DNA of 64,000 bases from CAWBVG01 sp963792175 (GCA_963792175.1 CAWBVG010000052.1:35403-99402), one strand, 5' to 3'. Positions 10,264-19,842 are shown, numbered from the stretch's first letter. Numbers and translations are program-made. Notes: generated by a model from the letters alone, not told the origin.

Positions 10264-11730
10264 ATGAGAGCCTCGCGTCGCAGTTTCATGAGATGGGCGG
10301 CGTCCGTGTCGGCGCTCGCCGTTGCCGGCCGTCCGTCGCTGTGGGCGGCGGGACCCGGCGACGCACTGCGGCCGGGACTGTTGCCGACGCAGAAAGCGGT
10401 CTGGGATCAGCAGCTCTGGATGGCGCGGCTCGGGCCGAAATACACCGGCAACGCGGCGCACACCACGTTCGTGGAGTTTCTGGCGACGGAGCTGAAACGG
10501 ATCGGCGTCGACGTCGCTCGCGAGCGCTATACCTTTCCGCGATGGGATGCGCGCCGGTGGGGCATCGCCGTCGCACCGGCGTCCGGCGCGGCGTTCAAGG
10601 CGCCGGTCACGTCGTACTTTCCGTATTCGGGTCAGACAACGGCGGCCGGCGTCACCGGCGAGCTGGTCTTTGCCGGTCGAAATCCAACCTTCACGCTCGA
10701 GGGTCTGCAAGGCAAGGTCGCGCTCCTCGAGTGCCCGATCAACACCCGGCAATGGAGCGAACAGTACAAGGTCTGGGGATTGCACCCCACGGATGAGAAG
10801 TTTCCGACCGCCACTCGCCCGGCGCGTGGTCCTGTCGGCGATCTGACACCGTTCCAGAAGGCCGGCGCGGTCGGCGTCATCCTGGCGTGGACCGACATCT
10901 CGGACGCCAACGCCGCGGACCAGTACACGCCGTTTTCACGTCCGCCGCAGAACATCCCCGCGCTCTACGTCGGACGCGATACGGGCGCGCGCCTGCGATC
11001 GCTCGCAGGCACCGGCGCCACCGCGACCGTGATCCTCGAGGCGGACGTGTTTCCGGACACGCCGACCGAGACGCTGATTGCCACGCTTCCGGGTGCGGGC
11101 CCGCGGCTCGACGAGATCATCATCGTCAATACCCACACCGACGGGCCGAACGCCACGGAAGAAAACGGCGCGCTCGGCATTCTGGCGCTCCTGAAGTACT
11201 TCTCCAGAATCCCGAGAAGCGAGCGCAAACGGACGCTCGTGTGTCCCTTGACGACCGGTCATTTCGCCAGCCCCTGGGTGCCCTCGATCCGCGGCGTCAT
11301 CTCGAAGTATCCCGAGCTGTTCAAGCAGGCCGTCGCCGGCGTGACGGTCGAGCACCTCGGCTGCCGCGAGTGGATGGACGACGCCACCTGGCATTACCGG
11401 GACACCGGACGCCCGGAATGGAGCGTGGCGATTACCCCGTCGAAGCCGATGGCCGATCTCCTGATCGACGCGCTTCAAGGAAGCCGCGATCGCGCCGGCG
11501 TCGTGAACCCGGCCGGCGGGGGATTCCTCGGGGAAGGCAGCAGCCTGTCGCGTGCGGGCGTGCCGACGATCGGCTACATCCCGCAGCCGAACTATCTGCT
11601 GGCCGGGCCCGCGAACGGCTGCATCGAAAAACTGAGCGCCGAGCTGATGCACAGCCAGATTCAGGTGTTCGCCAGACTGATTCAGAAGATCGACGCGATG
11701 CCCGCGGCGCAGCTGAAAGGTACGACGTGA
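10264..11730 (+). CDS. Secreted M28-type metallopeptidase with PA domain
   Basis: A protein of 488 residues. It starts MRASRRSFMRWAASVSALAV, a twin-arginine-like signal (RRSFMRW). A PA-like insert follows (GKVALLECPIN, FQKAGAVGVILAWTDISD). The peptidase core is IIIVNTHTDGPNATEENGAL, with a metal-ligand His/Asp and Glu, and later VTVEHLGCREW and GGFLGEGSSLSRAGVP. The family has two zinc ions and cleaves aminopeptidase or carboxypeptidase substrates. It is the first gene of a six-gene run whose starts and stops overlap. The ATG lies in a gap of about 140 bases from the divergent methyltransferase. Confidence 0.8.
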   Translation: MRASRRSFMRWAASVSALAVAGRPSLWAAGPGDALRPGLLPTQKAVWDQQLWMARLGPKYTGNAAHTTFVEFLATELKRIGVDVARERYTFPRWDARRWGIAVAPASGAAFKAPVTSYFPYSGQTTAAGVTGELVFAGRNPTFTLEGLQGKVALLECPINTRQWSEQYKVWGLHPTDEKFPTATRPARGPVGDLTPFQKAGAVGVILAWTDISDANAADQYTPFSRPPQNIPALYVGRDTGARLRSLAGTGATATVILEADVFPDTPTETLIATLPGAGPRLDEIIIVNTHTDGPNATEENGALGILALLKYFSRIPRSERKRTLVCPLTTGHFASPWVPSIRGVISKYPELFKQAVAGVTVEHLGCREWMDDATWHYRDTGRPEWSVAITPSKPMADLLIDALQGSRDRAGVVNPAGGGFLGEGSSLSRAGVPTIGYIPQPNYLLAGPANGCIEKLSAELMHSQIQVFARLIQKIDAMPAAQLKGTT

Positions 11731-12768
11731 CCGGCATCGGCATGCGTGGACATCGGCACGCGATGGTGTGTCTGCTCGCGATGGTATCGAACGCCGCCGC
11801 GATGGCACAGAGCGCGCCGACGTTGCCGGATGCGGTCCTCTACGGTCAGACGAAGACCGTCCAGGATTTGCTGACCGCCGGCGCCGACGTCAACGCGAAG
11901 GACGACACCGGCATGACGCCGTTGATGGTCGCCGCCGTCCAGGGACACGCAGCCATCGCGCAACTGCTCATCAAGGGTGGCGCCGACGTCGGCGCTTCGC
12001 GACAGGGGCGGCGCGACGGCGCTGATGCGCGCGGCGTCCGCGAATCGCGTGGAGGTGGTGAACGTGCTGTTGGCGAATGGCGCCGACGCGAACGCGAAGG
12101 ACGGCGGCGGCATGACGGCGCTGATGGCGGCGGCGTTCGGCGGCTACGTCGACGCCGTCCGCCCACTGCTGGCGCACAAAGCGGACGCGACCGCCAAAGA
12201 CAACGAAGGGCGTACGGCGCTGATGGCGGCCGCCAGCAACGGAGACGTCGCGGTCGTGCAGGCGCTGCTCGCGGGCGGCGCCGATGTCGCTGCCGCTGAC
12301 GCCGCCGGCGGCACCGCAGCCACCTACGCGGCCGCGTCCGGGCAGGCCGGCGCGCTCGAGGCGCTGAAGACGCGAGGGGCGAAGGTCGGAAATCGAGAGC
12401 TGATGCTCGCGGCCTCCGAGTGTCATACCGACGTGGTGCGTACGTTGCTGGCGTCTGGTCTGAGCCCTCGCGGCAACGGGGAAGGCGACGCGCCCATTCT
12501 GCTCGCCGCGGCGCACAACTGTGTTGAGACGGTCGAGCTGTTGCTCGACAAGGGCGCCGATGTCAACGCCAAGGACAACGACGGCTGGACACCGCTCATC
12601 AAGGCTGCCGCGGGCGGCCGGATCGAGCTCGCGCGCCTGCTGCTCGAGCACGGCGCGGACATGGACGTTGTCGACAAGCTGGAACGCACGGCCTCGATGT
12701 ACGCCGGCCTGCCGGGGCGCGAAGAGATGGCGGCGCTCTTCAAGGCGGCGAAGGCTGGAAAGCCGTGA
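11727..12768 (+). CDS. Secreted ankyrin-repeat protein
   Basis: The GTG at 11727 overlaps the peptidase stop (GTGA); an ATG at 11742 in the same frame is an alternative start. A signal-like stretch (MVCLLAMVSNAAAMAQ) precedes about nine ankyrin repeats with the usual pattern of DVNAKDDTGMTPLMVAAVQG, LLLANGADANAKD, TALMAAAFGG and LLLDKGADVNAKDNDGWTPL. A frame break near 11990 lies in the second repeat. Ankyrin repeats bind other proteins; here the product is probably periplasmic. It may partner with the peptidase or the oxidoreductases encoded beside it, which is inference. Confidence 0.85.
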
Positions 12769-13757
12769 CGGCCTTCCGCGCCTTTCGCGTCTTCGAGGAA
12801 GGTGGCGCCGTCGGCGGCCGCGTCGTGTCCGCAACGCTCGAAGAACTGAGCCCCGGCGATGTCGTCATCAAGGCAGCCTATTCGAGCGTCAACTACAAGG
12901 ACGCGCTGGCGGCAACGGGGACCGGCAAGATCGTCCGCCGATTTCCGCTGATTGCCGGCATCGACGTGTCGGGCACCGTCGAATCGAGCGCCGACGCCCG
13001 GTTCGCGGCGGGCGACCACGTGCTGGTGACAGGGTACGACCTCGGCGTCGCGCACGATGGCGGATACGCGGGACGCGTGCGGGTGCCCGGTGAATGGGTC
13101 GTGCCGCTGCCGTCGGGGCTGACGCTGTTCGACGCCATGGCGATTGGCACGGCCGGATTCACGGCGGCGCTATCCGTCCTCGACATGGAGAAAAACGGGC
13201 TCGCGGCCACATCCGGCCCGGTGATCGTGACCGGTGCCACGGGCGGCGTCGGCAGCCTCGCCGTACAGATACTGTCGGCACGTGGCTACCAGGTGACCGC
13301 GCTGACCGGAAAAGACGGCGAGCACGATTACCTGCGATCGCTGGGCGCGGCCAACGTACTGTCCCGCCACGGTCTCGCCCGCGGCACGCGTCCCCTCGAG
13401 AAAGCCACATGGGCAGGGGCCGTCGATGCGGTCGGTGGCGACGTCTTGTCGTGGCTGACCACGACGATGATGTATAACGGCTGCATCGCCTCGTCGGGGC
13501 TGGCCGGCGGCACCCATTTACAGACGACCGTCCTGCCGTTCATCCTGCGCGGCGTCAAGCTGCTCGGCATCGATTCGGTGATGTGTCCTATGGCGACGCG
13601 GCGCGAGGTCTGGACGCGGCTGGCGAGCGACCTCAAGCCGCCGGCGTTACCGGCGATTGCCAGGACGATCGAGATGGACGCGCTGCCTGAGGCGTTTGCC
13701 ACGCTGCTCGCTGGCGGCGCTCGCGGGCGCTTTGTCGTCAAGGTTGGAGAGTCGTGA
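12765..13757 (+). CDS. acuI: YhdH/AcuI-type zinc-free medium-chain oxidoreductase
   Basis: A 330-residue protein whose GTG start overlaps the ankyrin stop. It aligns with the YhdH/YhfP family of MDR enzymes, some of which are NADPH-dependent acryloyl-CoA reductases. Visible motifs are SSVNYKDALAATG, PLIAGIDVSGTV, GDHVLVTGYDLG, the Rossmann turn VTGATGGVGSLAVQIL, LTGKDGEHDYLRSLGA and VDAVGGDVL. It is cytoplasmic. The symbol rests on family resemblance; quinone-reductase activity is also possible. The next gene begins within the stop (GTGATG). Confidence 0.8.
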   Translation: MTAFRAFRVFEEGGAVGGRVVSATLEELSPGDVVIKAAYSSVNYKDALAATGTGKIVRRFPLIAGIDVSGTVESSADARFAAGDHVLVTGYDLGVAHDGGYAGRVRVPGEWVVPLPSGLTLFDAMAIGTAGFTAALSVLDMEKNGLAATSGPVIVTGATGGVGSLAVQILSARGYQVTALTGKDGEHDYLRSLGAANVLSRHGLARGTRPLEKATWAGAVDAVGGDVLSWLTTTMMYNGCIASSGLAGGTHLQTTVLPFILRGVKLLGIDSVMCPMATRREVWTRLASDLKPPALPAIARTIEMDALPEAFATLLAGGARGRFVVKVGES

Positions 13758-14311
13758 TGTCGAGATGGCCGGTTGCCCTGCTCTGCGTCGGGCTGCTCGG
13801 CACGCGTGCCGCCGCCCAGACGCCTCAGACGATCATCGTCGAGAGCCCGACGCTGAAGGTCGATCAGCCGATTCCGCGCGACTACACGGCGGACGGCCGC
13901 AACGTCTCCCCGCCGCTCACCTGGAAGGGCGTGCCAGCCGCCGCGAAGCAGCTCGCCGTGGTGCTTCAGGATCCCGACGCGGGCAACCCGCCGCCGTTCG
14001 TGCACTGGGTGATCTACAAGATTCCGCCGACGGCGAAAGGGCTGCCCGAGAACGTGCCCTTCGAGCCGGACATGCCGATGCCGGCGGAGATTGCCGGCGC
14101 CATCCAGGGGGTGTCGGGCTTCCGGCGTCCGATCTATCGGGGTCCGGCGCCGCCACCGGGCAAGGTGCATCACTATCATTTCGTCGTCTATGCGCTCGAT
14201 GCGGCGCTCGATCTGAAGCCAGGGTTGAACCGCGTGGAACTGCTGGACGCGATCAAAGGACACGTCATCGGCCAGGGCGAGCTGGTCGCCACGTACGAGA
14301 GAAAACCATGA
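13754..14311 (+). CDS. YbhB/YbcL-family (PEBP-like) exported protein
   Basis: Signal peptide MSRWPVALLCVGLLGTRAAAQ, then the Raf-kinase-inhibitor/PEBP fold: RDYTADGRNVSPPLTWKGVP, VVLQDPDAGNPPPFVHWVIYK, and the C-terminal KVHHYHFVVYALDAAL. These match the anion-binding DPD and the GXPxxxHxY-like region of bacterial YbhB. The length (185 residues) is usual. GTG at 13754 and ATG at 13757 are both possible starts. Bacterial members have no settled function. The stop overlaps the next ATG, so the gene belongs to the same operon. Confidence 0.85.
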   Translation: MMSRWPVALLCVGLLGTRAAAQTPQTIIVESPTLKVDQPIPRDYTADGRNVSPPLTWKGVPAAAKQLAVVLQDPDAGNPPPFVHWVIYKIPPTAKGLPENVPFEPDMPMPAEIAGAIQGVSGFRRPIYRGPAPPPGKVHHYHFVVYALDAALDLKPGLNRVELLDAIKGHVIGQGELVATYERKP

Positions 14312-15049
14312 CATTCATTTCACGGCGCGATCTTCTGAAGCGGGCGGCGGTCGTTGGCGCTGGCACCCGTCGCGCGACCCTTTCAGGTCGCGACGATCGC
14401 GAGGCTGAAAGCCCCGCGCTGCCCGAACCAGGTGTCGCGCGGCCCTTTCAGGGTCGCGACCGCGCCCGCGAGCCGCTCGAGAACCTGACGGCAGGGGAGA
14501 TGGACCTCCTCGACGCTGTCGTGGCGCGGCTGATTCCGACCGACGCCAACGGTCCCGGCGCCACAGAAGCCCGCGCGGCCCACTACATCGATCGCGCGCT
14601 GGGCGGCGCCCTGGCGTCGTCGCGCCCTGCGTACACGTCGGGACTGGCGGCGCTCGATCGATACGCACGATCGTCGCGCGGTGCGGCGTTCACACAGTTG
14701 TCGGCGACCGATCAGGACTCCGTGCTGATCGACGTCGAAACCGGCGCCGCGACCGGCTTCACCGGCAGTTCGGCGGCGTTCTTCGCGCTGCTGTTGGGTC
14801 ACACGCATCAGGGCACCTTCGGCGATCCGTATTACGGCGGCAACGCCAACTTCATCGGCTGGGATCTCATCAGCTACCCGGGCGTCCGTACGATGGTCAC
14901 CGCGGCTGACCAGCAACAACTCGAGAAGCACGCGCTCAAACCGAATCACAAGTCGGCCTACGACACCGACATGTTCACGAAGGCCACGGCACGGCTGGAA
15001 GACGAGAGCCAGCCCGCGCGCGATTCAGATGCGAAGGCGAGGGTCGTAG
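14308..15049 (+). CDS. Gluconate 2-dehydrogenase subunit 3 family protein (Tat)
   Basis: The N-terminus MTFISRRDLLKRAAVVGAG is a twin-arginine signal. The mature region has the subunit-3 pattern: LTAGEMDLLDAVVARLIPTD, GATEARAAHYIDRAL, FFALLLGHTHQGTFGDPYYGGN and NFIGWDLISYPGVR. This small subunit escorts and binds the GMC flavoprotein encoded next. About 34 residues between the Tat motif and the mature start come from short palindromic repeats at 14371-14394 and 14434-14459, which is unusual. The 3' end is unclear: this frame runs on without a stop, and a shift near 15020 would reach the TAG at 15047. Confidence 0.8.
14371..14459. repeat. Two short palindromic repeats inside the Tat signal region
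   Basis: Copies of the palindrome GCGACCCTTTCAGGGTCGC, each with one or two changes, lie at about 14373-14392 and 14438-14459. A looser relative with the same shape (GGCTGAAAGCC core) sits between them near 14402. A perfect copy occurs at 42819-42838. The block is in frame and lengthens the export signal of subunit 3. It is probably a REP-like mobile palindrome that landed in the gene. Confidence 0.6.
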
Positions 15050-15052
15050 CCG

Positions 15053-16771
15053 ATGGCGACGACACTCAAAGAAACCGACGTCGTCATCATCGGTCTGGGC
15101 GCGGTTGGTGGCGTCGCCGCGCTGCCGCTGACGCAGGCCGGCATCGAAGTCGTCGGTCTCGAGGCCGGGACCTGGCTCACTCGGCGCGATTTCGCGCCCG
15201 ACGAGCTGCGGAACAACTATCGCGGCTGGCCGCAGGGCGTCCAGAAAGCGAATCAGGAGATCCCGACATCGCGCGCCACCGCGTCGTCGCCGACGGCACC
15301 GCGCGGCAACATTCACCCGATGCAGAACGCCGTTGGCGGCACGTCGCTGCACTACTGGGCGCAGAGCTGGCGGTTGAACCCGTGGGACTTCAAAGTGGTG
15401 AGCGAGACCAAACGCCGCTATGGCGCCTCGCGCATCCCGACGGGCTCGACCGTCGAAGACTGGCCGTTCGGCCTCGACGAGCTCGAGCCGTACTACGACA
15501 AGGTCGAGTACGAGATCGGCGTGTCGGGCCAGGCCGGGAACATCGACGGCAAGCTCGATCCGCGCGGCAACCCGTTCGAAGGCCCGCGCAAGCGCGCCTA
15601 CCCGATGCCGCCGCTGCGGGGGACGGAGTTCCTCGAAAAGATGGCGGGCGCCGCGAAGTCGCTCGGCTGGCATCCGTTTCCAGGACCGGCGGCCGTGAAC
15701 TCGCGGTCGTATCAGAATCGATCGGCTTGCATGTACCACGGCTTCTGCAATCGCGGCGGCTGCCATGTGGACGCCAAGAACTCGACCGCCGTCACGACGA
15801 TTCCGCGCGCCCAGGCGACGGGGAAGCTGAAGGTCGTCACGCGCGCTCACGTCACGACCATCGAGGTCGGGGCCGACGGATTGCCGTCGGGCGTCAACTA
15901 CGTGACCGACGGCGTCGAGTACTTTCAGCCGGCGAAGGTCGTCCTGCTCGCGAGCTTCACCTACGAGAACTCGCGGCTGCTGCTGCTGTCGAAGTCGAAG
16001 GCGTTCCCCGGCGGCCTGTCGAACAATCACCATCAGGTCGGACGCCACTACTTCAGCCACCATCAGGGCGCGGGCGTGTCGGCGCTGTTTCCGTTCGACA
16101 TCAACGCCTGGTACGGCCTTCCGGCGCAGGGCATTGCCGTGGACAACTGGGCGGACGACAACTTCGATCACGGCCCGCTCGATTTCATCGGCGGCGGCAA
16201 TCTGTGGGTGTACTCGGATCGCCGCCCGATCGGCGCCGCCGGCATGACCACGTTCGGCCGCGCGCCGAACTGGGGCTCGCAGTGGAAGGCGTTCATCAAA
16301 GAGAACGCCGACCGATCGAACAACTCGTACATCCAGAAGTCGACGCTGCCGTACGACGACAACTTCCTCGATCTCGATCCGGTGGTCAAGGATCCGCTCG
16401 GCTATCCCGTGTGCCGCGTGACCGCGGAATACAAGGAGAACGAGCGACGGATCGCCGCCTTTACGCAGGACAAGATGGAGCAGTGGTATCGAGAGGCCGG
16501 CGCTATTGGTATCCAGCGCGCGCCGGTCGGCGGCGCGATGGGCGTGTCGACCCACGCCTATGGCGGCACGCGGATGGGCGACAACCCCGAGACCAACGTG
16601 GTCAATCGCTGGGGCTTCTCGCACGAGGCGCCGAATCTCGGCGTGCTGGGCGCGTCGGTGATGGGGACGAGCGGCGCGCACAATCCGACGCTGACGGCGC
16701 AGGCGCTCGCGTGGCGGACGGCGGAGCATCTCGCGAAGAACTTCAACAGCATCGCGCGCCGGCGGTCGTAG
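15053..16771 (+). CDS. GMC-family FAD-dependent oxidoreductase
   Basis: A 572-residue protein with an N-terminal FAD-binding motif (DVVIIGLGAVGGVAALPL) and the acidic end of the second strand (VVGLEAGTWL). Further motifs are NAVGGTSLHYWAQSWRL, DWPFGLDELEPYYDKVE, NRSACMYHGFCNRGGCHVDA and, near the C-terminus, the conserved GGTRMGDNPETNVVN and GTSGAHNPTLTAQALAWRTA. This matches the large flavoprotein subunit of gluconate/sugar dehydrogenase complexes. It has no signal of its own, which fits export through the Tat signal of the subunit encoded just before it. The exact sugar or alcohol substrate is unknown. Confidence 0.88.
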   Translation: MATTLKETDVVIIGLGAVGGVAALPLTQAGIEVVGLEAGTWLTRRDFAPDELRNNYRGWPQGVQKANQEIPTSRATASSPTAPRGNIHPMQNAVGGTSLHYWAQSWRLNPWDFKVVSETKRRYGASRIPTGSTVEDWPFGLDELEPYYDKVEYEIGVSGQAGNIDGKLDPRGNPFEGPRKRAYPMPPLRGTEFLEKMAGAAKSLGWHPFPGPAAVNSRSYQNRSACMYHGFCNRGGCHVDAKNSTAVTTIPRAQATGKLKVVTRAHVTTIEVGADGLPSGVNYVTDGVEYFQPAKVVLLASFTYENSRLLLLSKSKAFPGGLSNNHHQVGRHYFSHHQGAGVSALFPFDINAWYGLPAQGIAVDNWADDNFDHGPLDFIGGGNLWVYSDRRPIGAAGMTTFGRAPNWGSQWKAFIKENADRSNNSYIQKSTLPYDDNFLDLDPVVKDPLGYPVCRVTAEYKENERRIAAFTQDKMEQWYREAGAIGIQRAPVGGAMGVSTHAYGGTRMGDNPETNVVNRWGFSHEAPNLGVLGASVMGTSGAHNPTLTAQALAWRTAEHLAKNFNSIARRRS

Positions 16772-16774
16772 CGA

Positions 16775-16812
16775 CTTCGTGTCGTCTTCGTGCCTTCGCG
16801 TCTTCCGTGACG
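16775..16812. repeat. Tandem CTTCGTG words between genes
   Basis: Four degenerate units of about 10 bases based on CTTCGTGTC follow the GMC stop directly. The same word forms the arms of the inverted repeat at 30519-30572. Here only one arm is seen, with no matching complement, so a simple hairpin is not formed. Confidence 0.5.
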
Positions 16813-16845
16813 TCCACGCTCGGCTCTCTGTGCGATGATGCACGG

Positions 16846-17424
16846 ATGCCGAGTATCCGTGCACTCGCTATCGCCTTCGCGACCTCTGCCATTCTTGTGG
16901 GAAACGTCACACCAGCCCGCGCCGACGGATTCATCTCGCCGTTCATCGGCTTCAACTTCGGCGGCGACTCGTCGAACTGCGCGAGCCTGACGAACTGCGA
17001 GGACAAGCGGACGAGTTTCGGGGTCTCGCTCGGAACCGTCCGCGGCGTGTTCGGATTCGAAGAGGACATCGGCTACACGCCGGACTTCTTCGGCAAGACG
17101 CCCGGCGGCGACAACGCGATGCTCACGCTCATGAGCAATCTGATGCTCGTCATCCCGGCCGGACCGATTCAGCCCTACGGTCTGATCGGGCTCGGGCTGA
17201 TGCGCTCGCACGCGCAGTTCAATGCGACGAGCCTCGCGCTGGACAAGAACTCCCTGGGGTGGGATATCGGCGGCGGACTGAACATCTTCTTCGGCCACAC
17301 CTTCGGCATTCGCGGCGATCTGCGGCACCTCCGCACGCTGCAGGACGTCACGCTGGGTGTGTTCGGGAACGACAAGGTCGACTTCTGGCGCGGCAGCGCC
17401 GGGGTCGTTCGTTTCGGTTTCTAG
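16846..17424 (+). CDS. Outer-membrane beta-barrel protein
   Basis: The ATG at 16846 gives MPSIRALAIAFATSAILVGNVTPARA, a signal peptide with an AxA cleavage site. The mature part of about 166 residues is alternating beta strand (FISPFIGFNFGGD, IQPYGLIGLGLMRS, FFGHTFGIRGDLRHL) and ends with WRGSAGVVRFGF, with a terminal Phe. This is the pattern of a small eight-stranded OmpA/OmpW-like barrel. The pair of Cys at SSNCASLTNCED could form a disulfide in an outer loop. The gene is intact. The role is unknown. Confidence 0.8.
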   Translation: MPSIRALAIAFATSAILVGNVTPARADGFISPFIGFNFGGDSSNCASLTNCEDKRTSFGVSLGTVRGVFGFEEDIGYTPDFFGKTPGGDNAMLTLMSNLMLVIPAGPIQPYGLIGLGLMRSHAQFNATSLALDKNSLGWDIGGGLNIFFGHTFGIRGDLRHLRTLQDVTLGVFGNDKVDFWRGSAGVVRFGF

Positions 17425-17460
17425 AGGCTCAGGAAGGATCGGCACTGGCACGGCACCGCT

Positions 17461-17494
17461 AGCCCGTAGCACCTAGCACCTAGCACCTCGGGCT
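17461..17494. terminator. Hairpin with TAGCACC tandem loop between convergent genes
   Basis: AGCCCG (17461-17466) and CGGGCT (17489-17494) form a 6-bp stem enclosing three TAGCACC units. It lies between the barrel gene and the convergent protease gene, so it may end both transcripts. No T-run follows. It belongs to the group of word-based inter-genic hairpins seen elsewhere in this window. Confidence 0.45.
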
Positions 17495-17498
17495 TCTG

Positions 17499-18893
17499 CT
17501 ACCGTTGCCGCGCAAGCTGCAGCGACCCGACGATGCGATCGAAGATGCGCTGGTAATTCGAAAACTCGTTGCCCGGCGCGACGCCGATGGCGTAGAACAG
17601 GTTCCCGTCCTGCATCTGCGCCGTGACGAGCTGAATCGCTTCATCCTGCCCGGTCACTTCGGATCGATTCCGCAGCACCGCGCGCAAGCCGCGCTGATCG
17701 CCGACGTTCACGCGTTGATAGCGCCGATGCCCGGCTGAGATTGGGGTTGCCGTTGCCCAGCGACTGAATGAGTTCGTCGGTCGCGGTCTGCAGGTCGTGT
17801 GTTTCATTACGACCCAGCCCGAACTCGACGCCGTGCGTGAACACGGTCTGGCCATTGTTCTGTCCGTAGGCGCCGCTCGGCGCGAACGTCACGGAGCTGT
17901 TCGATTGGATCTCCTGCCAGTTCGCCGGCACGCTGACCTGGAACAGGTTGCCTTCGTTGTAGGTCCGGAAACTGGAGGACGGCGGGTCCACCCGGCCCGT
18001 CGGCACGCCCGTGTTGCGCCCCGACGTGCCGGTTGAGCGGCCCGACCGGCTCTTCGTCGCCTGCTCGGTCGTCGGCGCCGGCGGCAGCTGGCGGAGGTGC
18101 GCTTTCACCTGGTCGAATGCGCGCGTGTCGCGAATGGGGTTGTCGACGCGCAGCAGTTGCGCCTCGCGCGTGATGTAGTCGTACCGATTGCCGGGATTCG
18201 GGATGATCGCTCAGCCACTGCGGGCCGCCCGATCCGCCTTGTTTCTCGATCGTCTTGAACATGTTCGCCATGTCGCGCGGGTCGTAGCCGGCGCGCGCCA
18301 GGATGTGCGACGCCTTCGATGTCGGCCTGCCGCTCGAACTCTCGCGAGAAGCGCATGAACGCGGCGCCGAGACCGAATTGCGTCCCCTGCGAGATGACCT
18401 GGCCCCATCCGCCCCCGATAATCGCGCCCAGGACGGCGCCGGCGACCTGCCCGACCTCGTACTTCGTGGCCTTGCTCGCCTGGGCCGTGCCATGCCGCAG
18501 CACGACGTGACTGAGCTCGTGCGCCATGACGCCCGCGACTTCGCCTTCCGTCTTCGCCGCTTCGATCATGCCGCGGTTGACGAACATCGGGCCGCCAGGC
18601 AGCGCGAAGGCATTGATTTCGCGAACGTTGACGACCTCGAAGGTATAGCGGAATTCCGGATGGCGCAGGTCCGGCCGAATCGCGGCCGTCAGCCGACGTC
18701 CAACCTCTTCCACGTACGAGGACATGAGGTCGTCCCGCATAAGCGGCATCTGCTTGCGCACTTCCCCCGCCGCCTGCAAGCCCAACTCGACGTCCTGGGC
18801 GGGCGTGTACTTGTTGTCTGGCGGAGTAATTTGCTCCTGCGATGCCAGCAATGTGGCCGAGAGCAGTAATACAAGAGGCGCGGATCGTTTCAT
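17499..18893 (-). CDS. M48-family periplasmic metalloprotease
   Basis: The start at 18893 gives MKRSAPLVLLLSATLLAS, a signal sequence. The protease domain has VEEVGRRLTAAIRPDLRHPEFRYTFEVV, NAFALPGGPMFVNRGMIEAA and the zinc motif VAGVMAHELSHVVLRHGTAQ (HExxH), followed by a Gly-rich hydrophobic segment and REFERQADIE with the third metal ligand. After breaks near 18315, 18205 and 17735 the C-terminal part reads YDPRDMANMFKTIEKQGG, NLFQVSVPANWQEIQSNSSV and FDRIVGSLQLARQR. It resembles BepA/YfgC-type or Loi-like quality-control proteases, with an added C-terminal beta domain. Confidence 0.8.
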
Positions 18894-18971
18894 GCAGTCC
18901 GAGTTGTGCAAATTCAAGTCCGGAATTCAGTCCCGGATAGATGAGTTTACGACAGATCGGAGGCGACGACG

Positions 18972-19428
18972 ATGGCGGAACAAGACGATCACGAGAGAGG
19001 CGCTCATCGACCGATTGAACGAGGACCTGGCGCGGGAGTATCAGGCAATCATCGCGTACGTCATCTACTCGCAGGTGCTCAAAGGCGCCGAGTACATGAA
19101 CATCGCCAAGGAGCTCGAGAAGCACGCCGGCGAGGAACTGCAACACGCGCTGACGATCTCGAAACACATCGACTATCTGGGCGGCATGCCGACCGCCTCG
19201 CCGAAGCCGGTCAAGCAATCGGAGAAGCCGGAAGAAATGCTGCGCGCCGACTTGAAGAACGAGAGCGACACCATTCGCGCCTATCGCGAACGCGTCGGGC
19301 AGTGCGAGTCGCTGGGCGAATACGCAATCGCCGAAGACATCCGCGAAATCCTCCGACAGGAACAGGAACACCTCATCGACCTCGCGACCGCGCTCGGCGA
19401 GGATCCCCCGAACCTTTCACGACGCTGA
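18972..19428 (+). CDS. Ferritin-like (bacterioferritin-type) protein
   Basis: GGAGG at 18960 precedes the ATG. One missing base near 18985 joins MAEQ to TITREALIDRLNEDLAREYQ. The four-helix bundle carries the di-iron pattern: E in LAREYQAIIAYVIYSQ, ExxH in KHAGEELQHALTISKHID, a second helix E in KNESDTIRAYRERV, and ILRQEQEHLIDLATAL with the last ExxH. This is a rubrerythrin/bacterioferritin-type iron-storage or peroxide-handling protein of about 150 residues. It is transcribed divergently from the M48 protease. Confidence 0.8.
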
Positions 19429-19575
19429 ATGGATGACAGTCGGGGCAGATTGGATCTGTCCTTGCACCATTCACAGCAAGATGTTGTCGCTGGCGTTTAA
19501 TCGCCGCAGACCGCATGTGTCCGATACGCATCGGAGTGCGCGTATCTCAGCCATGCGACGCCAGCGCCGAGGACT

Positions 19576-19842
19576 ATGGCCGATAACCGAATGAAGGAAC
19601 GTCGACGCGCGGGCCGGCCACCGGCCGGCGCCAAAGAAGGAGAGAAGGTCAAGGACTACCCGCAATTGAGTATTCGGGTGCCGCTCGAATTCAAGGTGCG
19701 CCTGAATGCGCTCAGCGCCGTCACCGGACTGGCGCAATGGCGCGTCATCGTCGAAGCCATCAACTGTTTCTTCCACGAGCTCCCGCCAAACGACCGCGAG
19801 CTGGTCGACGGTCTCTCCGAGCGCCTGCGTCGGGCCGGCTGA
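19576..19842 (+). CDS. Small ribbon-helix-helix-like protein
   Basis: An 88-residue protein with a basic N-terminus (MKERRRAGRPPAGAKEG), then YPQLSIRVPLEFKVRLNALS. The latter resembles the beta strand and first helix of Arc/MetJ-type DNA-binding proteins, and is followed by WRVIVEAINCFFHEL. No partner toxin is encoded next to it. A role in DNA binding is likely but unproved. Confidence 0.55.
   Translation: MADNRMKERRRAGRPPAGAKEGEKVKDYPQLSIRVPLEFKVRLNALSAVTGLAQWRVIVEAINCFFHELPPNDRELVDGLSERLRRAG

Noticed and set aside
14975..16864. A 629-codon minus-strand frame opposite the GMC gene
   Set aside because: No recognisable domain and Arg/His-rich; the GMC motifs on the plus strand are decisive.
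13657..17424. A 1,255-codon open plus-strand frame
   Set aside because: Only its parts at 14308-15020 and 16846-17424 code for real proteins; the middle is the out-of-frame shadow of the GMC gene. High GC content removes stops.
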